Assembly: GCA_932294295.1 (NCBI GenBank)
Contig: OW028581.1
Span: forward strand, 12,885,162-12,949,161
Direction: 5' to 3'
Length of the DNA stretch: 64,000 nucleotides
Source of the DNA: Alitta virens
Lineage: Eukaryota; Annelida; Polychaeta; Phyllodocida; Nereididae
Part shown: one piece after another, positions 47,140 to 60,060 of the stretch
Position numbering within the stretch: position 1 is the first letter of the stretch
Layout: every line of letters starts with the position of its first letter
Made by a program: the position numbers and the translations under genes
Notes under the pieces: model-generated
Told to the model about the DNA's origin: nothing
The model's input: only the letters and a program-made list of their open reading frames with translations
Database searches by the model: none

Positions 47140-49887
47140 AGTTATGCTTAATATCATACTTGCAATTTCATTTTAAAAATAAATAACAGCATGCATATTC
47201 CTTAAGAAATGTATTGATCGGGCCTATTGGCAAAATAAAGATTATTAACTTTAATATCACAAAATGTTTGACAATTTATTTTATTTCCAATGCATGCAAA
47301 TTTAGTAAGTCTTTTTTCCTCAACTGGCCATAGATTACCAAAGAGCAATTTCTGAATATTTTTATTTGTGTTAGGAAAGATAGTTGTTTCCCCCCCCCCC
47401 TTTTTTTCTAACCATTCTTGCTAAATTAAAGGAAACGTATTTTGGATGCATATCGTGAAATCATAATTATAATAATTATTAATATACCCAGTTACCTACC
47501 GCTGACTATTGTCGTTGATAAGATCTGTCAGAGCATGTCACACACGTTTGCATGTCCAGTTCACATTTCATAATCATGGGGCAAAGCTATTTGGTTATTG
47601 GTTATTATGGGATTATTGTACTTTCGTGTCTGTATTAATTATGGTCCCTATGATTATGTAATATGGTGGCCATTACTTTAATTAGTCTATTGCAGTTTGG
47701 TGGCTATTCTGTTGCGTAGCATGTATTCAACATGTCTGGTTGGGGCTGTAACCTTGTAAAATGATACTTGGTGAATGGTATTGTTACTGCGAGTGTCAAT
47801 AGGACATTTACTGGCAAATGACACATAGTGATACTTTTATACATAGTGATAGTAGTTATTTTGCGAATTTGGAATTCATTTAAGCAGAGCAATTGAGTCA
47901 TTCAGATATCACCGGAACATGCAGCTTTCCTAGGAACCTCAATACCAACTGAAGCATTCCCTCTGATGTCAGTGACATATTCTCCCACTTCCGAATCAAT
48001 ACTTCTATTTACTACCCAGAGACCAAAAAAAATAACTGAACCCATAGAATTTTTGTGGTGATCAATGTAGGGTTATTATACAGTCGGTGACACAATTACG
48101 AGCACTTCCATCGATCACAGTAGAAATACATTGATCAGGGAGTGGATCGGTGGAAATTTCAGCAGTGGGATTTTTGGCATGCAAGATCTGTGATGTATGG
48201 GAAAAATGTGCGCTAGGATTTCTATGCACAGTGTAGGGAGACCATGTCATATGCATGAGTGAACAAGCACTGGCCTTGCATGCCCACATATAGGGCAGAG
48301 GACACCTGAAGACTGCCATAGTACCATAACCCTCATCGTGTCCACAGCCCAGCTCTATTATAGGTAAGTACCAATTTTGATATATTTTATGATTTTATAG
48401 ACTAACGTACCATTATAACGACTTCATAATATGATGATATCCTATGTTTATTACTCCCATATTATTTCATCAATACTGATGAGCTACCAGTCTTGATGAT
48501 AAAATGAATTAGTGGCACCACAATCATGGCTGTATAAGTTGTCTAGCATAGAGTATTTTTTTTATTGGGGTTCACTTGAAGGAGCTGAGCGGATTCTTTT
48601 TTTTTTTTACAATTTATGATGCTCAAATTATATATCAGTTCATAAGTTTATTTTGCAAATTTTATAAACTAGCTAGTTATAGATATCTGTTGTCAGTTTA
48701 ATATGGTAGATATTAGCATGCAATAATGAATAAAATAAAATTAAATTAAAATGATAACACTATATACATTACATATATATCATGATCAATAGAAGATTTG
48801 CAATCAATCCATTGCATTCAAAGTTTTGATCATGATCATCTTGTATTTCAAATAACCGTTCAGTGGAATATATATTAATAACTGATATTTTTTGATTGAC
48901 CAATTACATTGTCACTCATATGTTGTAATTATATGACAATAACAAACAGAAAAGAAACTTTGTACATTTACAACACAACAACAGCGTTATTGCATAATCC
49001 TTTATCTCTTAAACAATGGATGTCCCTGGGAATGAAACAGATACTTGGGCTAACAATGGATCATATTTTTTATATGATTATTAATTTTTTTATTGTCTGT
49101 AGTCCAGATCATTAAATATTCATAATTGTTGTGAACGAAGTTGGTAGGATATATTTCATAATGAAGAAGCAGTTCTTAATTAGATATAATTATGGCACTT
49201 GTGAACTATGAATTTTTTTTATCAATGAAATAATGCAGTGCAATATGATCATTGAGCACTGTGTTATAACACATATAATGATACTGCTCTGAACATTACA
49301 TAGTTCTGTCACTCTAAAATATGTACAACCAAAGGTAATAGCCGGGAGGAATTTTGCAATCAACCTTTTATTTGTATTTCCTGGTACACGCAGTAAACAA
49401 ATTCCTGTGAAATGAATTAATAGACACGTATTGTACTGCATGAGTGGGGTATATTTCACTGACGTATATAGACATATTACTCTGACAGGTCTATTTATGT
49501 TTATATAATTTATATTCTGGTCTGCCTTAATGTACTATGTTGAATCATGTCTAGTAAGACTATAGCCTAGTTGTCTTAATAATCTTATTTATGGGATTAT
49601 TTTCAGTTGCAAATGTAGGCTGGGTTATAGTATGTGTATAAGGTTTCATGGGGAATTTATTGATATATACTCATTGCATCGAAAGAAACGACCAACATTT
49701 TATGTCAACACGGAAAGCTATATGTGCGAGAAAGTTGAAAAAAAATGTTCTTAGATTTTCTTTCACACAACATGTATTAAACAATTAATAAGAGTTTCTG
49801 AGAAACCCAGAAAACGCTTATTGTTTTCTCATGCCATAATAATATAACTCTTTAATGTACAAATTTACTTACTGAAATATTCCTGCC

Positions 49888-50247
49888 CTAATACACAAAG
49901 ACAGCGTTTAACATGCAGGACAGTTTTCTGTCATCACGACCCTGTCTCAGAGTCATCTCAGATAGTCGGGTCATGAACTTCCTCAGGTCTCTTAAACTGA
50001 CTCTTATTTGCCCTTTCCCAACAAATCTCCTTGCAAACATCCCAGTTTCCATGGAAACACTTGATGTTTGTTTAAAATGTCCCAGATGCCAACTAGTTCT
50101 CATGGTGCTGAATGAGAGATTATGACACTTAGCATAGTAGATGCTACACCAGTATTTGCTTGTAACATCCACGACCTTATAGGCCCTACACCTTAATTCT
50201 CTCCAAGCCATCATTACATCTGCCACATTTAGCGGTCCATTTGACAT
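49888..50247 (-). CDS. Unassigned open frame, 119 codons
   Basis: Open from ATG at 50247 (MSNGPLNVADVMMAWRELRC) to a stop at 49888. The composition looks protein-like (mixed, no low complexity, basic C-terminal half with RRFVGKGQIRVSLRDLRKF) and is GC-richer than its flanks. No family was recognised. It could be a small single-exon gene, an exon of an antisense gene, or a remnant of a repeat. There are no clear TATA or poly-A signals. Confidence 0.25.
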   Translation of the reverse strand: MSNGPLNVADVMMAWRELRCRAYKVVDVTSKYWCSIYYAKCHNLSFSTMRTSWHLGHFKQTSSVSMETGMFARRFVGKGQIRVSLRDLRKFMTRLSEMTLRQGRDDRKLSCMLNAVFVY

Positions 50248-51310
50248 TTAATAAAATGTAGTCGATAATTAATTTGGAATTTATTCGATGAAACCTGTAG
50301 AACATTGGTCCGTTTTAAAATAATCTATGGCGCCTATCAAAATCCAAATTCTGAAATTGTAAACTGAAATAACTGGACATGAATAACAACTTTATATACC
50401 CTGGATGAAAGACTGGCTGCCAAGGAAGTGCCCATTTTTTTTTTAATTAAGTGCACTTCATACATTTTTCGTTGTAATTAGTGCTATGTTACACACATAT
50501 TGTTAGCCAAACTCTAAACATGGATCATTGTTTGCAGATTGTTATTGATTTTCTTTTGGATCAGACGTTTGGCTCATTTGTCATATTCTTCGTGGTTCCA
50601 ACTCTGCTTATTATTTTGCTGCATGAAATTGAAGTTAGGGTTCAAGGTCGGGGGTCAATTTCAGTTCACTCACATACAGTCTACCTTTGTAACGGAACAA
50701 TATAGTATGGGTTTCACCCTTTTTGATGAAAATAGGAATAGACTGAGTGGAATTTGATCCTGAGTCCACATATCTGATTGAGTTCCAAACTACTTCAGTT
50801 ATATTAGAATAGGCCTGTACACTTTCTGGAATTTTTGTATAGCATCATATCAACATTAGATGGTTTCATCTCCTTGGGTCTTCCTCTTATTACCTTTATT
50901 TATAAGAGCTGTGGGACCACTCACCATAAAAGACCCAACTCCCTTTCAATCCAATTCAATTACAGATACTCTTACTACTGAAATATTTAGGTAGATCATA
51001 GGCCGGTGAGAGAGATAGACAAGAATTTTTAAAACTCGAAGGGCCATTATTTCAGGTTGTCTGACCCATCTACTTCCCTATGACGTATTTGTTGAAAGTT
51101 AGCCGAGGGTGCCAAAAGGGACAAAATATAAAGAGATGACAAAAGCATTATTTAAAGCCCCAGCGGGTACTTGTAGCAAAGGTCTATTCAAATATTGTTG
51201 GGAGAACGTTGAGAGAAAAGTATATACCTCCCACAACAATATTGCAAGAGACGTTCACTAGCTCACTTCAGAAATATGCAAGTTCCTGTATGATCTCATC
51301 ATTTGACATT

Positions 51311-51580
51311 CTATTCTATTCTATTCTATTCTATTCTATTCTAAGCCACTTAGATTGGTCTGCAATCATAGTTTAACACTGTAAAATCCATTGATCAACA
51401 TACATACCTCAGGATTGCTGTAGTTAATACAGTAATGTTTTTTAAGATAAACTGCTGATCGTAATAGAAAAAAAAATTACGATATAATTAAGTAGGAAAG
51501 ATGAGTGGATAAACTGCTCCTATTAAACTATTCTATTCTATTCTATTCTATTCTATTCTATTCTATTATATTATATTATA
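51311..51580. repeat. ATTCT pentamer microsatellites (two arrays)
   Basis: Runs of CTATT/ATTCT at about 51311-51343 and 51531-51580, the second grading into ATATT. A shorter run of the same pentamer precedes the M1AP acceptor at 43519. Confidence 0.9.
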
Positions 51581-52862
51581 TTCTATAATAGCATAGGTTA
51601 AAACAAGCTTTAGTGTTGGGCTATATATCATCAAATTAAATCGTCAATTCTTCAAAGATTAATGCAAAAAGATTTCTGTGTAGCTAATAAGAATCAATTT
51701 TCTTTGTATGAAATATAGATATAGGCCTATATATTTTTGGGCACATGATTTCTATTGCCTAAAGTGCGAATACGTAATATTAAATCTTGGCCAGGTGTCA
51801 TGCGTGTCATACAGACATATGCCTTAAAGACACACATGCTTTTGTGCAAGAAACAAACATGTCCTATGCAACTTCAATGGGCTCTGTCAGAGGCCACTGT
51901 ATGGTCTTGTGCCATATGATCTTACAGTTAAAAAAATACAGTTGAACCAGGCCATTAATAAGAGTACCCTTGGTCATCGCTGAAGTGGTCTTAATAATGG
52001 AATAGTCTTAATTATGAAAGATTTGTTCATTGTAACCATGCGCAGTTTCTGGCCTAACCAAAATGTCCAAAAGTCGAGGTAGCCTTAGTATCGAGTGGTC
52101 TGAATTGTGGGGTCCCACGTACTGTACATGTGACTGTCATATGACCTGAGACAGAAAATATTGTCGTGTCTTATAGACATATAGAAGACCCTTTTGTGTG
52201 CTTTTGTACTTGATATAAAAAAATGTTGATAGAAATATACAAGGCATGTATTATTCTGAATGTTGACTGTATTCCTTGTTATCACAAAGAAATATTCTGA
52301 ATAGGTGAAGGATGATTCTTGGACCCTGCAGTCCCAACATTTAGAAATATCTGTGATAATAATGCATTACTTCTAGACAATTTTTTCAATGGGGGAAAAT
52401 TATGATTTAATTCTGGTTCATAATATGTAAGCAAAACGTGCAATAGAGAAAAATCAGGATTTCTGGTTCCTAAAAGTAAACAAACGTAAATTTATCCAAA
52501 GCATACGTAGAAATATCAGCAAAATCATATCTTACATGATGATACATGAAGCACATCGCGTAATAATTATTATACTTATAGCTTCAATTTATAGCCAAAG
52601 CGTCCATAAAAACATGCGCAATTATTGAATAAATCATTCCAATTATATATGCCTGGTGCCATCAGTCATAGTCATACACAAACTAGAATTTTTTTTTTTT
52701 TGGGGTGACATATTGCTTTATCATTAGCTTTTAAACTTGGTGAACCATCTGGTTCTACACTTAGCCAAATTGCCCCAAAAATTCCTTGGTGCACATTTTT
52801 GTCTTAAATTCTTAACATAATTGTTTAATATATACTCTTTTTTTTTTATTCTTTCCAGAATA

Positions 52863-55800
52863 ATGCGTGTATCGAGGATAGCAGTTCTTTTCTGCATTGG
52901 GCTGTCAAGCATCTGCGGGCAGGTGCAAGGTAAAGACTGCTATTAATATTCATAATAAGTAATTTGATATTTTATGCTATATTGCGCTTCTTTCTTTTTT
53001 CTTTTTATTCCTTCTTTCTTTCTTTCCTGGCTTAAGGTATATGTGAATTCTCTGTCTCCTTCGAACAAAGTTTGCACATAGTGTTTGTTTTACATTTGCG
53101 TCACTCTGACTGTAAAATTCTGTATTGGGTTGTGAAAAAGAGATACAAAAAAAATTGAATTTGCCAGAAATGAATGAGAAGGACACTCTTAGTCACTTTT
53201 GCCTTTTCTCACACTTTTGTCATTTGAAAGAATTTATTTTTTTGGCTTTGTCACCTCCGTGTGGGCTATTAAGTTTTTAGTCAACAAAGAAAAAAGTGAA
53301 TGCCAAAAAAAATAAAAATAAAAAATCAAGAGTTTTATTTTATTTCCTTTGTGTGTGTAGAATAATTCGTCAGGTCGTCTTTTATTTATGTCTTATCAAA
53401 TGCCTTATCCCTTATATTTTGCATACCAGACACAATATAATTAGACTCCTTCCTTGTAAAAATGCGTCTGACAGCTGAGGTGTAAATGGAATTGTATAGG
53501 GGAGTATTTTGTACCATTTTATGGTTGGCTGAATGGTTCCACTAGATATCGTAAAAATACCAAGAAAGTAGAAAAGAAATTACTAATATACCTCTGAGAA
53601 AGGAGAACATGCATTCATTCATTTGGAGCTCCGGGATTTGTCTGAGCTTCAAGATGATTTTTTTTTATTATTCACCTGTGAATGTTTGGAAAAATGCGTA
53701 AAGACACTTCACATTAAAATCAGTGACTCACAGTTTTTCGCCAATGGTCGTCTTCTTAGTATTAGGTTCTGCCTATGTAATTTGCCCAGTCACAGTTTTT
53801 TTAAATCAAGTTTTAAAATTAAATAGGAAGCACTCTTTCCCTCTATATCCTAATTCATTTGCTTGTAACGCTATACCGGGTTGGCTTGTATACAGCTATT
53901 TTCGTTTAAGCAGCAACACTTGGAACTTTGAAAGAGTTTCACAAACTTTCAGATCAAAAGTTTGATAGGCACCAATGGGGTTATAAAGCTATTAACCGAC
54001 TTGTTTACCCCACACCACAGTATGGTCTAGGTTTGGTAGGACTCCATAGTATAATTTGCCTACTGGGTTGTCAAATTTCTCAATTGACCTTACCCCAGAT
54101 TAGACCTTAAGGTCAGAACCCAACATCCTATAACTTAAAGAAAAAAAAGGATAAACAGAAAAAAACTCTGAATAGACAGTTTATTCTACACACCTAGTGC
54201 CAATATATCAAACAAAACTAACACTTAAAGAAACATACCTCCTTTGTAAATTATCGGTGAGTTAATCATATGTTAATAATAAATCCAAGAAATACAAATA
54301 ATTCATGCAATTATGAAAACAACTCTGAATAAACAGTTTATTCTACATACTTTTGCCAATATATCCAAAACAACTCTGAATAGACAGTTTAATACCGTTT
54401 ATTCTACACACTCCTTCATGTTTACAACGACCTAAATAGCTCAATTCCAAAACATTATATTGAGGGTAAGTGTTTTCCTGGTGGGGTGAAATGAAAGTTG
54501 GTTAATGATTTTACAACTCTGGTCTGTGTCTTGTCAAACTTTCAATCGCAATGGACAGTAAACATTTTGAATGATAGAAGTGTTGCTGCTTAAACGATAA
54601 TAGCTGTAATGCTTGAGGAATGCAAGAAATGCAGTCACTGATGCATGACACTTTATTGCCATTTAGTTAGAGGGGTGCTAATATGGTATGTTCACTGAAG
54701 AGGGTAACATGAACTATTTTAAGCCCTCGAATGAATTACTCATATATAACGTAATGTCTCCACACTTTGCAAACATTTCACTTCCAAAAATATTCGTTGA
54801 ATGAATAATCGTCCTATTTTCCTTCCGTTTTTTTAATTTTTTTTTTTAAGTTATTATTCTATCTTCCTTATATAAGAATTTGGCAGTGCTGCCTGTTCAA
54901 TATATCTATGAATGCCTCCATAAAGCAAATTTGACTGCAGCTGATTAAATAAGCTGATGCTCAGATCACCATTATTGAGGCATGACACTTAATCATTTTA
55001 TTTGCCTTGAGGCGCTTACAAGAACAAAGACAGTAAATATCGTGTACGTTCAACTGTAGGTGTAGGTAGTAGTCCCATATTAGCTCATAATGTTTGTTTT
55101 AAAATTAAAATCATTAATTTACATCTCGCTTCTTCATTAAAATTTTAAACAATTTTCATTAGGTACTAGTTACGTTTCATTGATTTCATTGTTAAATCAT
55201 AAGATACTATATTCCTAATATAAGTTTCTATAAATTGTTCTCTTTTCGCAGACAGCCAGCGTATTGAGAGAGTCGGCAATGAGATCAAGCCTTCATCAGT
55301 CGGGATCAACTGGGACGGAACTTCATTTCTTTTGAACAGTGTCGCTTTGAAGGACGGTGTCCTTTTTGCATTTTCTGCTCATTTCGTCAACACAAACCCA
55401 ACCTTTTTCCAACTCTGGAGACCGGTGAATTTGACTGGTCGAGAATTCCAGCTGGTCCAGGAATGGCCAATCACCCCAGCATCACCAAACACCAGAGAAG
55501 ATGTGAGTGGAAGGTTCAATAAAGTATTATCTCACTAATAGGCCAGATTTACTAACAGTTGAACAATACAATTAAATTCACTTTACTATGGTGCCGTAAT
55601 ATCAAAAAAGAATTTTTTAACTTTAGAAAATTTTAATACCAAGTATTCTAATCGCACAGCCATCTCACGCACAGCTACCATTGTGATATAAATAAAAGTA
55701 GTATTCAAAATAAATTCACTTTTTAAAAAATCTAGTTTATTATCAAACTTGTCAGCACAAAATGGGCTGATATATTACCAACAGAAACTCCGTTCGTATC

Positions 55801-58589
55801 ATTATTATTTAATTTGGTTATGATGTGGTTGTTTTCCATTTTACACAGGTTTATATTCACACAAGACAAAAATGGAATTGTATAAGAGTTCAAAGCTCTG
55901 ACAGACTCGGGCTGTATTTTGGCAAGAGCCCGGGCGCAGTGGGATATACCTTTGACACTTCGTCGACACAAACTCTTCAGCACGTGGAAAGAGATCCTTC
56001 CGCAAGAACCCAACCTGGTCAACAGATTTCCTTTGACTCACTTTCATTCCCTTACACATTCTCAGCAGCTGCCTACATTGACACAGGTATGTTCATTCAA
56101 GATGGTACATGCACTGGTGTGACAAACTCTTGAGATGAAAATCCCCAAAGGCCACTTCAAATAAATTGATCACCTCCGGTTCTTGTAACTAATGGTTTGA
56201 CGCACTTGTCAGTTCCATTGAATGAGAGTCATATCATTATTGGTAGCATGCAGGCAAGATATGGGACATCCATTGGCCTCCACTTTAAAGACATAGGTAG
56301 TATATGAATATGCCTATTTTGCGATGTAGTGAATACTGGGTTATTTTCCAGATATGAACAGTTACTCCAATCCTAACAATCCTGACTGTCCAAGGACCTT
56401 GCTCATTCCACCAGATGTCAGCACAACAGTCATGCCACCAGCTTCCGTGACACCCCCTCGTGGTGCTACTGGCCCTCGGGTAACTATTCTCTATCATAAC
56501 TTTTACTCTCGGCTGCTGATAAAAAGCAGTTATGAACATGTAATGAACAAACAAGCGGAGAATCTCACTTTCATAACTGCATCATTATGTATTTTCTTTT
56601 TTAATTGAGTCCTGATACTTTCAGGGACCCCAAGGAGAGACTGGACCACCAGGAGCCCAAGGACCCCCAGGGCAAGAGGGCAGAGATGGCCTTCCTGGGC
56701 CTGCGGGGGCCCCTGGAATCCCTGGATCACCAGGTAACTGTCTAAGAACTATTTATGCAAGTTCTTTCCTGTCTCCACCTATTGGAGGCCATTAATTAGC
56801 CGTTTTGGATCCTGTTTTACTTTTCTTTTTTTTTACAATTGTGCACATTTAATTGAGCTACAAAAAATATTCTGAAACTTGGTTAATTGGTGTTTTAAAT
56901 CCTTCAACAGGACCAGTAGGATCAAGAGGTGCTGAGGGAGCATGGGGACAAGATGGGGACACAGGGGCAACTGGGCCCATTGGGCAACCAGGCCCAGAAG
57001 GAAAACCGGGTCCTTCTGGACCAGCTGGGCCTGTGGGGCCTATTGGACCACCTGGGTATAGCGATAGAAGCACTTTAGGTCAGTTGTATTCTTTAACTAC
57101 AATATATGAAACATCTCAAGGGCAGTGGTATTTGCTGACAATGCCTTGAATATTATTTAAACTCACAGCAGTTGACCGTAACTGGGCGCTATTGACTTTT
57201 TCAGATAAGAAATATGAAGACTGTCCATGGTGTTGGAATTTCTTGAATCCATATCTCATTTTGGCTCTACTGCTGTGGCTGGTCTTAACAACCATCAGTA
57301 AGTTGTCTCATCTGGAAATCCGTTTTGCTTGCGAAAAAGGCCACGTGAATACCCATTGCATGAAAGGAGTTTTGCTTTTCATACATTTGTTCAATACGTG
57401 GGTGACTTCAAATATCAATCAAGTGTCATTACATTGTTAAAAAACCAAAAAACAAGCTGTAATGTTAGCAAACAGAAATCAATTGCAGCATCTGCATGGT
57501 TGCAATCTCATGGTAAAATTAAAGCAGGAGAGAACACCCAAGTTTGCAATATGATACTCTAATGAAAGTCATTCCTTCTTATTTGACATGTTTGACGTTG
57601 AAATGCTTATCTATAGCAATTGTAAAGTAATAAGGCATAAAGCATCCTATAAAATCCCCCAAAACCCACACAATCAAATTATGCTGAGATGACAGAAATG
57701 ACAGAAAACATTCTGGCCAACAAAATGATGTAACATATTCACAGCCAGCTCCATGTCTACTACATATTAAGATAAACACCGCAGGCTGCATAACTGTGTG
57801 ATATATAAGCAGGCTAAGTTGTTCTATTTTAAGAACTTGATTTTATTGTTTTATGATAAAAAAAACAATGCTATTTTTTTTGGATGTTTATAAAATCATA
57901 ATAGGGAACTGGTGATTTTTCTCAGCATGTTTGCTAAATTAAATACTCTCCTTTTGCATATCGATCGACGACAAAAAATGGCGTTATGAGTTACTGTACC
58001 ATTGCCCTATCTCAATAAAATTTCATGGACATCTGGAGAGCAAACTTAGTTTTCAGAAAAACTTTATAGCATAGAAATATTTAGATGCCTGAGTCTGACC
58101 TGGTTGTTGGCTGCATATCGATTTAGATGGAAAATAACTTTTGACCTAAATACATAGGTACACATTAAAAATATAACAGGGCATAAATCCTGGGGAATAA
58201 ATATGTATTGGCTTTTCCAAGCGTATTGTTGCACTCAGTGATTTTTAGGGGCGGGTCAGTTTCTCGAACTTACATATTACAGTGATCAACACATCGGTGA
58301 AAGTTCCTCGATAACGTCAACCTATATAAGTGCACTACTTATACATTAATTATTATTAAACATTTGTATTTATATTTCAGTTCTGATTGTCTTAATCGCT
58401 GTTGTCGCTTGTCGGAAGGAAAAGCAACCTCCCCCGGTTTACGGGTCGAGTATTCCTCCATGGGCCGGAAGCACAAACGACTTGTGGAGGAATTACGACG
58501 AAAAGTCAGCCAAAACAGCTTACCACGATGGGGTGCTATCCATAGAACCTGCATATGCTTATGTCGAGGAAGGGAGAACTGCTTTTTAA
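52863..58589 (+). CDS. Type I membrane protein with collagen-like stalk, 420 aa
   Basis: Eight coding exons: 52863-52929, 55252-55502, 55849-56086, 56352-56479, 56625-56733, 56911-57078, 57205-57297, 58381-58589; 1263 nt in phase. Residues 1-19 are a signal peptide. About 23-185 form a predicted beta-rich ectodomain ([44 protein letters not shown]) that I cannot name with confidence, with an N-L-T glycosylation site. A Pro/Thr linker is followed by about 31 uninterrupted Gly-X-Y triplets (about 223-315), then DCPWCW, a hydrophobic helix about 335-362, and a tail of about 58 residues containing PPVY (PPxY, a WW-domain ligand) and several Tyr. The exon 1 start sits 4 nt after an acceptor, so a 5' non-coding exon exists. 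Poly-A signal at 59116-59121. Probably a trimeric cell-surface receptor or adhesion protein. Confidence 0.85.
53891..54608. mobile_element. 718-bp inverted-repeat element in the collagen-like gene's first intron
   Basis: TACAGCTATTTTCGTTTAAG plus CAGCAACACTT at 53891-53921 matches the reverse complement of 54578-54608 with two mismatches. Weaker pairing continues inward (GAAAGTTTGA-type words). Inside lies a threefold repeat of AACTCTGAATA(G/A)ACAGTTTATTCTAC (54163, 54320 and 54372). No transposase is encoded. Confidence 0.7.
54162..54412. repeat. Dispersed short direct repeat, three copies
   Basis: AACTCTGAATAGACAGTTTA followed by TTCTACA(C/T)AC occurs three times; the first two copies are followed by a CCAATATATC word, and the third has a small insertion. 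It lies inside the inverted-repeat element above. Confidence 0.8.
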
Positions 58590-59589
58590 TATGTTGACAC
58601 CCAAAATGATGTCGCTATGACAAAGAGGCTACTGCCATGACAATACTCACTTTATCATCCTCCAACCCAGGTGCTTCATGACAACCATGACAATGAATAC
58701 AAGTGATTTACTTAAAGTGGCAAATGTGCACTTTTTGTGATGATTTGTGTGTATGTATGTATAATTTATTTACTGCATATGATCAGATTACAAGGTAATC
58801 AAAGTTACAAACTTCTGCACGACAATATACAATCAAATCAGGAAAAAAATTCAATTTGTGTGTCATTAGGTGTTCAATGCGTGTTTATTGTGACTCTTAC
58901 ACGATTGCATTGGTTATGTTCAATTGTAATGAGTGGAATTCCATATTTTTTATACAGTTCATTTATTTATATGACTTCCATAACGTAACGTTCATCATAA
59001 CAAAATGTTCATCTTATTGCGCGTTAATTTCATCATCTTGCAGCATTGTTTGTACATAATAACTATTATGATAGTGACAGTTTTTCACTTTCAATTGTAT
59101 TTATAATTTGTAATCAATAAATTTGTTTATTGAATTCACCCTGTGTGTAAGTTTATGTTTTGTATGTTATGAAGGTATGAGAAGATTCTCTGTTATGAAG
59201 GTATGAGAAGATTCTCATTGCGAAGTGAAATCCTAAATTGAGTCCTAAAGAAGTTCACTTATAATAAATGATATAATTATCTCAGAGTGTTTCTTTAATT
59301 ACATAGTTGTATTGATATCTTGTTGCACAATGTTTAACCTGTTTAAAAGCAATCAATTTGTTCATATAACTCAACACATATTTCAGGCATGTGTAGCCCT
59401 GGAGATTCTTTTGATTATTTATCATGGACATTTTATTAAGTTCTTTATAATTTGACAACCAGTGAATGTGTCCTTTCTATTCCCTGTACAGTTTTTCAAT
59501 TGGATTTATGTCAAACCTTCAATTAAGACAACCACTCCAAAACTTAATTATGTTTAAGAAGCATAACAATAACTTACTTATGGATGGCC
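58590..59589. other. 3' UTR and flank of the collagen-like gene
   Basis: About 530 bp of likely 3' UTR to the AATAAA at 59116, then the 26-bp duplication and AT-rich flank. No other feature. Confidence 0.6.
59161..59216. repeat. 26-bp direct duplication
   Basis: TGTTATGAAGGTATGAGAAG plus ATTCTC occurs twice in direct succession, about 45 bp after the poly-A signal of the collagen-like gene. Confidence 0.85.
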
Positions 59590-60060
59590 AGTCATTAAGG
59601 GTAATTTTAAAAGCAATTAACGTGTCAACATCAACTGCATCAAGCATTATCCGACCATTCAAAATGCACCATTTGACAGGTTTGTTACCAATATTGGGGG
59701 AAAAGTCCAAAACCGCCACCATGCAGCAATTAACACAAGAGTTGTTAGAAAGGTGAAAATGAACTGCATAATGGCCAAGAAATAATGTTCAATGACCTGG
59801 AGAAATCTGAAGTATTGGCGCCATGAGGCGAAGAAAGACAAGGAAAATCTTGCCTCCAGTTTGATGAGAGATACATACAGAAATTGTATGACTTTTGGAA
59901 GAAAGCTTAAATGGAGTGATGGCAAAAATAGGTTGTTCAGCCTCCGCGATGGTCAGTAATGTTTGGACGAAGCTTGTGAGGCATTCAATCCTAAGGATAA
60001 AGTGCCAACCATGAAGCATGCAGGAGCAAACAACTTGCTTTGGGTTGCAGAGAAGGCTCA
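59590..60060 (+). pseudogene. Tc1-like transposase relic
   Basis: Scattered frames read: helix-turn-helix remnant (NVSTSTASSIIRPFK), a TRVVRKVK-like stretch, a middle part around RKLKWSDGKNRLFSLRDGQ, and CDEACEAFNPKDKVPTMKHA-like sequence (one base change aside) followed by LLWVAE. This matches the order in Tc1/mariner transposases: HTH, then W-x-x-V-x-x-SDESxF-x-LFG, then RRPGEAFxPxxxVPTxKHGGGSVMVWG. In-frame stops and frameshifts are frequent. Terminal repeats were not found. Confidence 0.7.

Larger units (their letters stand above)
47140..52858. other. Intergenic between M1AP and the collagen-like gene
   Basis: AT-rich, with ATTCT pentamer microsatellites at about 51311-51343 and 51531-51580, a C-run near 47390, and GC-richer islands at about 47880-48340 and 49900-50250. 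The second island holds an unexplained open frame (separate entry). A 5' non-coding exon of the collagen-like gene is expected somewhere here but was not located. Confidence 0.5.

Noticed and set aside
48062..48319. 85-codon minus-strand frame in a GC-richer island
   Set aside because: Composition is not convincing and no domain or splice support was seen; could be an old repeat.
56858..57073. Collagen-like open frame on the minus strand
   Set aside because: It is the antisense shadow of the Gly-X-Y exon; GGxCCx repeats read as Gly-Pro on both strands.
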